Shown one piece after another: positions 5,918-12,043 of a DNA stretch of 13,138 bases (its first letter is position 1; each line of letters begins with the position of its first letter). Origin of the DNA: Pseudomonadota bacterium (GTDB taxonomy: Bacteria; Pseudomonadota; Alphaproteobacteria; Rhizobiales; Xanthobacteraceae); NCBI GenBank assembly GCA_023431725.1, contig JAEYVN010000401.1, forward strand, positions 1 through 13,138, in the 5' to 3' direction. The position numbers and the translations under genes were made by a program. The notes under the pieces were generated by a model that was given only the letters and a program-made list of their open reading frames with translations, ran no database searches and had not been told where the DNA came from.

Positions 5918-8848
5918 TCAGCGCGCGGCTTCCATCCGGTCGTGGGCCGCCAGCAACTTGGTCGCTGCGTCCGCGGCCATCGGCTGACCGAAGGCGAAGC
6001 CCTGCGCGTATTCGCAACCCATGTGATACAGCTCGACCGCATCGGAATCGGTTTCGACGCCTTCCGCCACCGCTTCCATGCCGAGATCATGCGCCAGTGC
6101 GATGATCGAACGCAGGATCACCGGGCGCGTGCCCTTGGAACTCATGCGCACGAACGACTGATCGATCTTGATGGTGTCGAACGGGAAGCGTTGCAGATAG
6201 GACAGCGACGAATGGCCGGTGCCAAAATCGTCGAGCGCAAGCCCGGCGCCGAGTTCGCGCAGCCGCGCCAGCAATTGTGCGGCGTGCTCGGGGTTTTCCA
6301 TCACCATCGATTCGGTCAATTCGAGTTTCAGCGTGCCGCGCGTGACGGAGGAGCGCGACAGCACCGTGCGCAGATCCTGGATCAGGTCCTGCCGCAGCAA
6401 TTGCCGTGATGACACGTTCACGCTGGCAAACAGACCCTCATTGGTGCGCGCCGTGCGTTGCCACAGGCTGAGCTGCCGCGCCGTGCGATCCAGCATGAAA
6501 TGGCCGAGATCGACGATCACGCCGCTTTCCTCGGCGATGGTGATGAATTCGGCCGGTGAGAGACGGCCGAGTTTCGGATGATCCCAGCGTGCCAGGGCTT
6601 CGAAGCCGGCGATGGTGCGGTCTTCGAGCCGGATGATCGGCTGATACAGGATCTTGATTTCCTCGCGCTCGATCGAGCGGCGCAATTCGGATTCCACCGT
6701 CAGGCGGTCGGACTTGCGCGCGCGCATCGCCGCCTTGAACACCTCGATGCGGTCGCCGCCGATGCGCTTGGAGTGATACATCGCAAGCTCGGCGTCTTTG
6801 ACGATCTCGTCGCTCTTGGCCGATTGTCCGTCCGCAAGGCACAGGCCGATCGAGGCGGTCAGGAAGATTTCGCGATCATTGAAGGTGATCGGCGAGCGGA
6901 TGGCGCGGCGGATGTTCTCGGCGAAGGCGATGATCCGGCCGGGATCGCGCTCCGACAGAAGGATCAGCGCGAATTGGTCGCCGGAGAGACGCGCCAATGT
7001 ATCCTGCGGCTTGAGCAGGCGGATCAGACGCCGCGCCAAAGTCAGCAGGATCGAGTCGCCGACCGCCATGCCGACCGAGTCATTGACCTGCTTGAAGCGA
7101 TCGAGGTCGATGACGATGACCGTCGGCCGCATCGCCGGATCGTTCTTGGCAAAGCCGAGCACGGCTTCGAAACGGTCGAGGAACAGCTGGCGGTTCGGCA
7201 GGCCGGTGAGATTGTCATGCACCGCATCGTGCAACAGACGCTCTTCGGCCGTCTTGAATTCGGTGACATCGGTCAGCGTGCCGACGAGGCGCACCACTTC
7301 GCCATCGGAGCCGACGACCGGCCGCGCCTTGAGCGCGAACCAGAGGTAGTGACCATCGGGGGTGCGCAGGCGGAAGTCCTGCACGAGACGGCCGCGGCGC
7401 TGTTCGATCACGCCGTCGAGTGCGGCGCGGAAGCGATCGCGATCGAGCGGATGCAGCACCTCAAGCCAGCCGGCGGCCGAGCCTTCCAGTGCGCCGCGCT
7501 TCAGGCCCAGCATCTGTTCGGTCTCGGGGCTGGTGAAGACCTTGTCCGAGGACACGTCCCAGTCCCAGATCATGTCGCCGGCGCCGGTGAGGGCCAATGC
7601 GCGACGCTCGACATCGGACACGATGCCGTGCGTGATCGAGCCGGCAAAAGCATGCTGCATGACGGTGAAGCCGATCAGCATCACGATCAGCACGAGACCG
7701 CCGAGCAGAGCGGGGCCAACGATGTCGTTGGTGACGAAGCCGCCGATGGTGAGCCCGGCCGCGACGGTCCACACGCAGAGCAGGAACCAGGTCGGGATCA
7801 GCAGAACGGCGCGATCGAAGCCCTGCATCGACAGCAGCACCACGACGGCAAAACCAAGGAAGGCGACGCCGGCAAAGGAGAAGCGCGCAATGCCGGATGC
7901 GACAGCCGGATCATACAGCGCGACCGCGATCAGCGCCGCGAGGCCGCCGAGCCAGGCGAGCGTGATATGCGCGTAGCGCACGTGCCAGCGGTTGAGATTG
8001 AGATAGGCGAACAGGAAGACGAGCAGGGTGGCGGCCAGCACGCATTCGCCGACCGCACGCCAGACGCGTTCGGCGCCGGCCGACATGTCGAACACCTTGC
8101 CCCAGAAACCGAAATCGATGCCGATATAGACCAGCACCGCCCAGCCGAGCGCGGCGGCGGCCGGGAACATCACCGAGCCCTTCACCACGAACAGGATGGT
8201 CAGGAACAGCGCGAGAAGACCGGCGATGCCGATGACGATGCCGTAATAGAGGGTGAAGGAGTTGATCTTGTCCTTGTAGGCGTCCGGTTCCCACAGATAG
8301 AGCTGCGGAAGATTGTCGGAGCGCAATTCCAGCACATAGGTCACGACCGATCCGGGGTCGAGCGTGATGCGGAAGATGTCGGCGGTGGCCGAGTCCTGCC
8401 GTTCGGGGCGTTCGCCGGCGCTGGGCGTCACGGTGACGACGCGCGACAGGCCAAGGTCCGGCCAGAACAGGCCGGAGCCGACCATGCGGTAATGCGGCAC
8501 GACGATCAGCCGGTCGATCTGCTCGTCGCCGGTGTTGGCCAGCGCGAATACGGCCCAGCCGTTGCCGGCCTCGCGGCCGCGCACCTCGATGCGGCGGATG
8601 ATGCCGTCGGGGCCGGGCGCGGTGGAGACCTGGACGCGGTCGCCGTCCGTACGGGGACGCTCGGCGGCCTGGGTCAGGTCGATCGCGGCCGCATCGGTCC
8701 GGACATTCACGGCATCGACGGCGCGGGCCGGCGTCAGGGCCAGCAGGACACTCGCGCAGACGAGCAGAATCGCAGCCAGCACACGCAGCGGTTGCCGCGC
8801 GGCCACCGTCAGGCGCGATGCTGTAAGATATGCGCGATGTTCCGGCAA
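5918..8848 (-). CDS. Membrane c-di-GMP phosphodiesterase: periplasmic sensor, 7 TM, PAS, degenerate GGDEF, EAL
   Basis: A 976-residue inner-membrane signalling protein. In order: a signal anchor (about residues 21-42), a periplasmic beta-rich domain (about 45-195), roughly seven TM helices (about 198-397, 7TMR-DISM-like), a PAS domain (about 412-530, with DMIWDWD), a GGDEF domain (about 535-700, with HDNLTGLPNR) and an EAL domain (about 715-970). The cyclase signature reads SGDQF (622-626) instead of GGDEF, so c-di-GMP synthesis is doubtful. The EAL domain has all main catalytic elements: E750-A-L, N811, E843 in ELTES, DDFGTG (873-878), K894, E929 and Q949. Net phosphodiesterase activity, lowering c-di-GMP in response to an envelope signal, is the likely output. 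The chosen start is TTG at 8848, with AAGGACGGGG upstream at good spacing; no in-frame ATG occurs before residue 122. The gene stands alone. Confidence 0.92.
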   Translation of the reverse strand: MPEHRAYLTASRLTVAARQPLRVLAAILLVCASVLLALTPARAVDAVNVRTDAAAIDLTQAAERPRTDGDRVQVSTAPGPDGIIRRIEVRGREAGNGWAVFALANTGDEQIDRLIVVPHYRMVGSGLFWPDLGLSRVVTVTPSAGERPERQDSATADIFRITLDPGSVVTYVLELRSDNLPQLYLWEPDAYKDKINSFTLYYGIVIGIAGLLALFLTILFVVKGSVMFPAAAALGWAVLVYIGIDFGFWGKVFDMSAGAERVWRAVGECVLAATLLVFLFAYLNLNRWHVRYAHITLAWLGGLAALIAVALYDPAVASGIARFSFAGVAFLGFAVVVLLSMQGFDRAVLLIPTWFLLCVWTVAAGLTIGGFVTNDIVGPALLGGLVLIVMLIGFTVMQHAFAGSITHGIVSDVERRALALTGAGDMIWDWDVSSDKVFTSPETEQMLGLKRGALEGSAAGWLEVLHPLDRDRFRAALDGVIEQRRGRLVQDFRLRTPDGHYLWFALKARPVVGSDGEVVRLVGTLTDVTEFKTAEERLLHDAVHDNLTGLPNRQLFLDRFEAVLGFAKNDPAMRPTVIVIDLDRFKQVNDSVGMAVGDSILLTLARRLIRLLKPQDTLARLSGDQFALILLSERDPGRIIAFAENIRRAIRSPITFNDREIFLTASIGLCLADGQSAKSDEIVKDAELAMYHSKRIGGDRIEVFKAAMRARKSDRLTVESELRRSIEREEIKILYQPIIRLEDRTIAGFEALARWDHPKLGRLSPAEFITIAEESGVIVDLGHFMLDRTARQLSLWQRTARTNEGLFASVNVSSRQLLRQDLIQDLRTVLSRSSVTRGTLKLELTESMVMENPEHAAQLLARLRELGAGLALDDFGTGHSSLSYLQRFPFDTIKIDQSFVRMSSKGTRPVILRSIIALAHDLGMEAVAEGVETDSDAVELYHMGCEYAQGFAFGQPMAADAATKLLAAHDRMEAAR

Positions 8849-8964
8849 ATTCCCCGTCCTTAACTTCTTTAAAAGTCCGACGTTTACGCCGATTTCGGGG
8901 CGCGGACCGGTAAAAGCAGATCGAAGTTATAAGTGGTTCGGGGAGCCAAGGGGAGAGGGGAAAG

Positions 8965-8994
8965 GCAGGCCAGGCCTTTTCGGCCAAAGCCTGC
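8965..8994 (-). terminator. Possible terminator hairpin downstream of the quinone oxidoreductase
   Basis: On the minus strand, GCAGGC pairs with GCCTGC and an inner GGCC pairs with GGCC around a GAAAA-type loop, followed by CTTTCCCC. It lies about 90 bp beyond the stop of the oxidoreductase and about 115 bp before the start of the c-di-GMP gene, so it could separate these two same-strand genes. The U-tract is weak. Confidence 0.45.
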
Positions 8995-9043
8995 GTCAGT
9001 GAGCTTCGCGGCAGCGCTAGACGGCGGCCGCGACAAGCCTGGA

Positions 9044-9069
9044 ATCGGCGGCGAATTCAGGCCGCCGAT
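9044..9069 (-). other. Perfect 9 bp stem-loop just after the quinone oxidoreductase stop
   Basis: ATCGGCGGC (9044-9052) and GCCGCCGAT (9061-9069) are perfect arms around an 8 nt loop, about 14 nt past the stop codon at 9084. It has no T-run, so it is more likely a 3' mRNA stability hairpin, or part of a two-hairpin end together with the stem-loop at 8965-8994. Confidence 0.5.
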
Positions 9070-9083
9070 GTCACGGGATCGAT

Positions 9084-10082
9084 TCAGACCGTCAGCACGA
9101 TCTTGCCGATATGCGCGCTGGTCTCCATGCGGGCATGGGCTTCCGACGCTTTCGTCAGCGGGAAGGTGGAATCGATCACCGGCTTGATCTTGCCGGCTTC
9201 GACCAGTGGCCACACCTTCTCTTCGATGCCCCTGGCGATCTCGGCTTTCTCGGCAACGGTGCGTGGACGCAATGTCGAGCCGCTGTGCACAAGGCGCTTG
9301 GCCATCAGGCGCGCGAAATTCGCGGTCGCTTTCGGGCTTGCGGCAAACGACACCTGTGCGATCCGCCCGCCATCGGCTGCGGCATCGTAGTTGCGATCGA
9401 TGTAATCGCCGCCGACGATGTCGATGATGACATTGGCGCCCTTGCCGCCGGTGGCCTTCTTGGTTTCCTCGACGAAGTCCTGCGTCTTGTAGTTCACCGC
9501 AACATCGGCGCCGAGTTTCTTCGCCGCTTCGCATTTTTCGTCGGAGCCAGCGGTGGTGACGACGTTGCCGCCGAAGGCCTTGGCCAGCATGATGGCCGTC
9601 GTGCCGATGCCGGAGGTGCCGCCATGCACCAGCACCCAGTCACCGCTCTGCATGTGCGCGCGCATCATCAGATGCTGCCACACGGTGAAGAATGTTTCTG
9701 GGATTGCAGCGGCCTCGACCATCGACAGCGACGGCGGCACTTTCAGCGCGTGGCTTTCGTAAGCCAGACAATATTCAGCGTAGCCGCCGGCAACGACAAG
9801 CGAGCAGACCTTGTCGCCGACCTTGAAGCGCGTCACGCCTGCGCCGATCGCGACTACCTCGCCGGCAATCTCGAGGCCCGGAATATCGCCTGCGCCCTTG
9901 GGCGGCGGATAGCTGCCCTGGCGCTGGCGCACATCCGGACGGTTCACGCCGGCCGCTTCGACCTTCACGAGAATTTCGCCGGCGCCGGGCGTCGGCACGG
10001 GCCGCTCTTCCGGCACCAGCATCGTGGGGCCGCCTGGTTCCTTGATGCCGATAACCGTCATGCGCGAGGGGATCGATGTCAT
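9084..10082 (-). CDS. Zinc-free NAD(P)H quinone oxidoreductase, MDR family (PIG3-like)
   Basis: A 332-residue cytoplasmic enzyme of the medium-chain dehydrogenase/reductase superfamily, expected to reduce quinones with NADPH. The N-terminal GroES-like domain has EPGGPTMLVPEERPVP, AGVNRPDVRQRQGSYPPP (about residues 44-61) and IPGLEIAGEVVAIG (67-80). AAAIPETFFTVW (124-135) links to the Rossmann domain, with the nucleotide loop VHGGTSGIGTTA (152-163) and TAGSDEKCEAAKKLGAD (177-193). The NVVTTAGSDEK pattern fits an NADPH site. The zinc ligands of alcohol dehydrogenases are missing. The end, DSTFPL then AHARMETSAHIGKIVLTV, is typical of the PIG3/quinone-reductase subgroup. The ATG at 10082 has no strong ribosome site; an internal ATG at 10061 is the alternative. 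A hairpin occupies the region just upstream, and two stem-loops follow the stop. Confidence 0.92.
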   Translation of the reverse strand: MTSIPSRMTVIGIKEPGGPTMLVPEERPVPTPGAGEILVKVEAAGVNRPDVRQRQGSYPPPKGAGDIPGLEIAGEVVAIGAGVTRFKVGDKVCSLVVAGGYAEYCLAYESHALKVPPSLSMVEAAAIPETFFTVWQHLMMRAHMQSGDWVLVHGGTSGIGTTAIMLAKAFGGNVVTTAGSDEKCEAAKKLGADVAVNYKTQDFVEETKKATGGKGANVIIDIVGGDYIDRNYDAAADGGRIAQVSFAASPKATANFARLMAKRLVHSGSTLRPRTVAEKAEIARGIEEKVWPLVEAGKIKPVIDSTFPLTKASEAHARMETSAHIGKIVLTV

Positions 10083-10102
10083 GGTTAAATCCGCGGTCTG
10101 TC

Positions 10103-10129
10103 ATGCGCGGGATAAGCCGGTCCGCGCAT
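10103..10129. promoter_or_regulatory. 8 bp inverted repeat upstream of the quinone oxidoreductase start
   Basis: ATGCGCGG (10103-10110) and CCGCGCAT (10122-10129) flank an 11 nt centre, 20 bp upstream of the ATG at 10082. It could be an operator or a 5' leader hairpin that affects ribosome access. No promoter hexamers were convincing nearby. Confidence 0.35.
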
Positions 10130-10153
10130 CAAATAAGGGAAAAATCTTTTCGT

Positions 10154-10189
10154 GAAGATGGCCGGCCGGGTCAAGCCCGGCGATGACGA
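10154..10189. repeat. Short CCGGGTCAAGCCCGG-type hairpin repeat
   Basis: The core GCCGGG-TCAAG-CCCGGC (10165-10181) forms a perfect 6 bp stem with a 5 nt loop, flanked by GATGGCC on the left and GATGACGA on the right. It looks like a short or decayed relative of the element at 3421-3539, a type common between genes in this bacterial group. It lies in the divergent gap between the oxidoreductase and the DUF1192 gene. Confidence 0.6.
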
Positions 10190-10190
10190 C

Positions 10191-10217
10191 AGCCGATCGT
10201 ATTTAAGCCGATCGTAT
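10191..10217. repeat. 12 bp direct repeat AGCCGATCGTAT
   Basis: AGCCGATCGTAT occurs at 10191-10202 and 10206-10217, one and a half helical turns apart (15 bp), directly after the hairpin repeat and about 70 bp upstream of the DUF1192 start. Each copy contains the palindrome CGATCG. It may be a pair of regulator sites or a local duplication. Confidence 0.45.
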
Positions 10218-10286
10218 CAGGATGTGACAACGCCCGCGGCAGCCGCTAATTTCGCACAAAGAAAAATTTATCAGACGAGAAGAGCG

Positions 10287-10481
10287 ATGGCGGTTTTCAA
10301 CGACGACGACCAACCGAAGAAGAAGGTTGAACACGAGATCGGTCAGGATTTGTCGTTGATCTCTGTTGCGGAACTCAACGAGCGCATTGTTTTGTTGCGC
10401 GATGAAATCGCGCGCATTGAAGCTGACATTGCGAAGAAACAATCGTCGCGCGCGACAGCCGATCAATTCTTCAAGAAATGA
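10287..10481 (+). CDS. DUF1192 family small protein
   Basis: A 64-residue cytoplasmic protein of the alphaproteobacterial DUF1192 family, function unknown. After an acidic/basic N-terminus (NDDDQPKKKVEHE) comes the family core DLSLISVAELNERIVLLRDE (about residues 21-40), then a charged helix EIARIEADIAKKQSSRATAD (about 40-59), which is probably a short coiled coil. The end is QFFKK. Length is normal for the family. The ATG at 10287 follows GACGAGAAG, an acceptable ribosome site; an open frame continues upstream through the intergenic repeats but has no conserved sequence. The stop codon lies inside a perfect 16 bp tandem duplication. A non-coding block with a CtrA-type box and a strong terminator follows, then rcdA. 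Confidence 0.85.
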   Translation: MAVFNDDDQPKKKVEHEIGQDLSLISVAELNERIVLLRDEIARIEADIAKKQSSRATADQFFKK

Positions 10482-10499
10482 AATCTTCAAGAAATGAAA
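10468..10499 (+). repeat. Perfect 16 bp tandem duplication across the DUF1192 stop codon
   Basis: TCTTCAAGAAATGAAA is present twice in direct succession (10468-10483, 10484-10499). The first copy contains the last codons and the TGA (10479-10481); the second lies just after it. The duplication leaves the protein end unchanged, so it looks like a recent slippage event. Confidence 0.85.
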
Positions 10500-10551
10500 A
10501 CATTGCGCATCGCACGCATTGCTGCGCAACGATTTACGAAACATTTTGCAT

Positions 10552-10566
10552 TTAACTCAAACTTAA
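10552..10566 (+). promoter_or_regulatory. CtrA-type binding box TTAA-N7-TTAA
   Basis: TTAA (10552-10555), seven bases CTCAAAC, then TTAA (10563-10566) exactly matches the consensus for the cell-cycle regulator CtrA. A GACTC (GANTC, the CcrM methylation target) follows at 10581-10585. It lies upstream of the small-RNA candidate and 265 bp upstream of rcdA, with a terminator in between. No well-spaced -10 element was identified. Binding is inferred from the motif alone. Confidence 0.5.
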
Positions 10567-10585
10567 GCTTTCAAAAGTATGACTC

Positions 10586-10686
10586 TGACTGTCCATCTTC
10601 TTTGGACATCGAGTGGCTCCTGTCCACTCTGTTTGACGCCTCCCTGTTATCCACTATGAGCCGCCGGCGACGGCGGCTCCTTTTTT
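10586..10686 (+). ncRNA. Candidate small RNA: two stem-loops plus terminator
   Basis: The 349 bp gap between DUF1192 and rcdA has no credible gene but holds consecutive hairpins in one orientation. TGTCCA/TGGACA (10590-10608) and GAGTGG/CCACTC (10611-10629) each have a 6 bp stem and a 7 nt pyrimidine-rich loop (TCTTCTT, CTCCTGT). A single-stranded stretch with CCTCCCTG follows, then a strong intrinsic terminator. Pyrimidine-rich loops able to pair with Shine-Dalgarno sequences are typical of several alphaproteobacterial trans-acting sRNAs. The 5' end is uncertain (about 10580-10590). The alternative is that this is only the 3' end of the DUF1192 transcript. Confidence 0.4.
10658..10686 (+). 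terminator. Strong intrinsic terminator
   Basis: GAGCCGCCG (10658-10666), loop GCGA, CGGCGGCTC (10671-10679), then C and TTTTTT (10681-10686). This is a perfect 9 bp GC-rich stem with a tetraloop and a six-T tract, the clearest terminator in the window. It ends transcription from DUF1192 and/or the small-RNA candidate, and insulates rcdA. Confidence 0.9.
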
Positions 10687-10772
10687 GACTTTTGTGCCAT
10701 ATCGGAACACTTCGCGCTCTTCGCGGGCCGTCTGGCAACTATGAAGTCAAATTATCATCTCATTTGCTTTAC

Positions 10773-10787
10773 CCGCAGGCCCTGCGG
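10773..10787. promoter_or_regulatory. Interrupted palindrome CCGCAGG-C-CCTGCGG upstream of rcdA
   Basis: Perfect 7 bp arms around one base, 43 bp upstream of the rcdA ATG and close to where its promoter should be. It could be an operator or a leader hairpin. The block between the terminator and rcdA is otherwise AT-richer, with no certain promoter hexamers. Confidence 0.35.
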
Positions 10788-10830
10788 CGTCTATGCTCTC
10801 GCTCACTAACGGGTGAGGCGTAAAAACGTG

Positions 10831-11346
10831 ATGTCGGAATTCTCCGCTTCCAACAGCGGCGCGATTTCATTTCGTGAGAAGCTTGCGGGCTCGCCGGCTT
10901 TCTCTCAGTTGTTCCGCGACGGTATGGGGCTGGTCGAAGAGACCGCTGCCTATCTGGATGGGCAGGGCCGTAAGGAATCCAAGGCGTTGTCGCGCACCGG
11001 CGCGTTGACCTATGCGACCGAAAGCATGCGACTGACGACGCGGCTGATGCAGCTTGCTTCGTGGCTGCTGCTGCATCGCGCGGTCAAAGAGGGCGAGATG
11101 TCGCTCTCGCAGGTGAATCAGGAAAAAACCAAGGTCAAGTTGTCGCCGACCTTCATGGCCGACGAAGAGACATTGGCGATTCTGCCGGAGCAGCTGGTGG
11201 ATCTGATCCGCCGTTCGATCGCGCTGGCCGACCAGGTGCGGCGGCTCGATGCAACGATCCATGCGCCGTCGGAGGCGCCGCAGGACATGGGCAATCCGGT
11301 CGAAAGCCAGATCGGCATGCTCAAGGCCGCGTTCGAAGCGCGCTAG
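10831..11346 (+). CDS. rcdA: RcdA family protease adaptor (DUF1465)
   Basis: A 171-residue cytoplasmic protein of the DUF1465 family, whose Caulobacter member RcdA acts with CpdR and PopA to deliver the master regulator CtrA to the ClpXP protease. Visible family features are SPAFSQLFRDGMGLVEETAA then YLDGQGRKESKALSR (about residues 21-55), and the highly conserved YATESMRLTTRLMQLASWLL then HRAVKEGEMS (about 62-95). A helical C-terminal part runs from PEQLVDLIRRSIALADQVRRLD (about 133-154) to the end. ATG 10831 is chosen. GTG at 10828 sits slightly better behind the GTGAGG ribosome site, and GTG 10813 is possible but would overlap it. The gene is preceded by a terminator, a palindrome and, further up, a CtrA-type box, and is followed by a tandem array and terminator. 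Orthology to functional RcdA is inferred from the family. Confidence 0.87.
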   Translation: MSEFSASNSGAISFREKLAGSPAFSQLFRDGMGLVEETAAYLDGQGRKESKALSRTGALTYATESMRLTTRLMQLASWLLLHRAVKEGEMSLSQVNQEKTKVKLSPTFMADEETLAILPEQLVDLIRRSIALADQVRRLDATIHAPSEAPQDMGNPVESQIGMLKAAFEAR

Positions 11347-11360
11347 CAGGAACAGCCGAA

Positions 11361-11523
11361 CGCGCAAGATTTCGAGCGGTTCAAATTTCGGGTCGCAGGG
11401 TTTCGCACTGCTCAGATTTCGAGAGGCGCAGGTCTTCGAACCGCGCAGGTCTTCGAGAGGCTCAAGCTTTCGAGACGCTCAAGTTTTCGAGCTGCACAAG
11501 TATTGAGATGGACAAGTATTGAG
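11361..11523 (+). repeat. Degenerate 16-17 bp tandem array after rcdA, about 10 units
   Basis: Ten successive units are visible, starting at 11361, 11377, 11393, 11408, 11424, 11441, 11458, 11475, 11492 and 11508. Consensus is close to NNGCTCAAGNTTTCGAG. Best units are AGGCTCAAGCTTTCGAG (11458-11474) and ACGCTCAAGTTTTCGAG (11475-11491). The last two units share ACAAGTATTGAG exactly. Unit length varies between 15 and 17, so it is not a coding repeat. It begins 15 bp after the rcdA stop and ends 12 bp before a terminator, so it would be transcribed as the rcdA 3' UTR. Confidence 0.75.
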
Positions 11524-11535
11524 ATGGACGAACGC

Positions 11536-11574
11536 AATCACCGGGCCGCGCAGGGCGTGACCCGGTGATTTTTT
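11536..11574 (+). terminator. Intrinsic terminator of rcdA
   Basis: AATCACCGGG (11536-11545) and CCCGGTGATT (11561-11570) form a perfect 10 bp stem with a 15 nt loop, followed by a T-run (11569-11574). It faces the plus strand, ends the rcdA plus tandem-array transcript, and protects the convergent rpmE gene. Confidence 0.85.
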
Positions 11575-11615
11575 ATTGCGAACAGACTTGGCCGACCGGA
11601 TCGAAATCCGGAGCG

Positions 11616-11840
11616 TTATTCCTTGATGAAGCCGGCGAACTTCTTCTGGAAGCGCGACAGGCGGCCGCCGCGGTCGAGCAGCTGCTGCGAACCGCCGGTC
11701 CAGGCCGGATGCGACTTCGGATCGATGTCGAGCGCCATCGTGTCGCCTTCCTTGCCCCAGGTGGTGCGGGTGACGAACTCGGAGCCGTCGGTCATCTTGA
11801 CGGTGATGGTGTGGTAATTCGGATGAATATCGGACTTCAT
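11616..11840 (-). CDS. rpmE: 50S ribosomal protein L31
   Basis: A 74-residue large-subunit ribosomal protein. It begins [19 protein letters not shown] and continues with FVTRTTWG (about residues 22-29), [13 protein letters not shown] (about 38-50) and [13 protein letters not shown], all typical of alphaproteobacterial L31. It has no cysteine, so it is the zinc-independent (C-minus) form; the four-Cys zinc site of C-plus L31 is missing. The ATG at 11840 begins the conserved sequence. The open frame extends 31 codons upstream but runs into the promoter and is not conserved-looking. The ribosome site is weak (GGGGTG). A good promoter lies upstream, and the gene is divergent from the ABC exporter and convergent with rcdA. 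Confidence 0.96.
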   Translation of the reverse strand: MKSDIHPNYHTITVKMTDGSEFVTRTTWGKEGDTMALDIDPKSHPAWTGGSQQLLDRGGRLSRFQKKFAGFIKE

Positions 11841-11904
11841 GACAGGCACCCCGGCGGTCTCGCACCGCGCTGAGCAGATTGACGGTTTCGTGAAATTCGC
11901 CGGG

Positions 11905-11933
11905 TCTATAACCCAAGCGGCCTCAGGGGGCAA
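11905..11933 (-). promoter_or_regulatory. Probable sigma70-type promoter of rpmE
   Basis: On the minus strand TTGCCC (11928-11933) and TATAGA (11905-11910) are separated by 17 nt. Transcription would start near 11898, giving a leader of about 58 nt. The -35 hexamer and spacing equal those of the trcR promoter in this window, and strong expression is expected for a ribosomal protein gene. Confidence 0.65.
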
Positions 11934-11982
11934 GTTTGACGGATTCCAGCTTGCCGGAGGCCCCTTCGCGCGGCATTCAAAA

Positions 11983-12030
11983 GATCACGAGGACTTTGGA
12001 TCGAGTCGATCCAAAGTCCTAAACGTGATC
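11983..12030. repeat. Long near-perfect hairpin repeat, first of two
   Basis: AGGACTTTGGATCGA (11990-12004) and TCGATCCAAAGTCCT (12006-12020) are perfect 15 bp arms around one G. Outer arms GATCACG (11983-11989) and CGTGATC (12024-12030) extend the stem, with AAA as a bulge on one side. It lies between the divergent rpmE and ABC exporter genes. The sequence style is familiar from dispersed intergenic hairpins of Bradyrhizobium/Rhodopseudomonas genomes; copy number was not checked. Confidence 0.75.
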
Positions 12031-12043
12031 GATTTTAATACGT

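Noticed and set aside
6578..8863. A 761-codon open frame on the plus strand opposite the c-di-GMP gene
   Set aside because: It is a GC-rich antisense shadow. The minus strand encodes recognisable PAS, GGDEF and EAL motifs over the same bases, and the plus translation is low-complexity (His/Asp/Arg/Ala) with no domain.
8860..8872. TTAA-CTTCT-TTAA just upstream of the c-di-GMP gene, possible CtrA box
   Set aside because: The spacing is N5, not the N7 needed for CtrA, and the site adjoins the ribosome-binding site.
9111..10088. 325-codon plus-strand open frame opposite the quinone oxidoreductase
   Set aside because: It is the antisense of a clear MDR-family enzyme; the translation has no recognisable motif.
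10494..10688. 64-residue plus-strand open frame starting MKTLRIARI
   Set aside because: It has no ribosome site, runs through two stem-loops and the strong terminator, and ends in the U-tract with poly-Arg from the stem; better explained as non-coding.
11249..11506. Plus-strand open frame across the rcdA end and the tandem array
   Set aside because: It is out of frame with rcdA, and the array period is not a multiple of three, so the peptide is not a true repeat.
11361..11523. CRISPR array
   Set aside because: Units are contiguous with no unique spacers, the period is 16-17 bp, and no cas-like gene is present.
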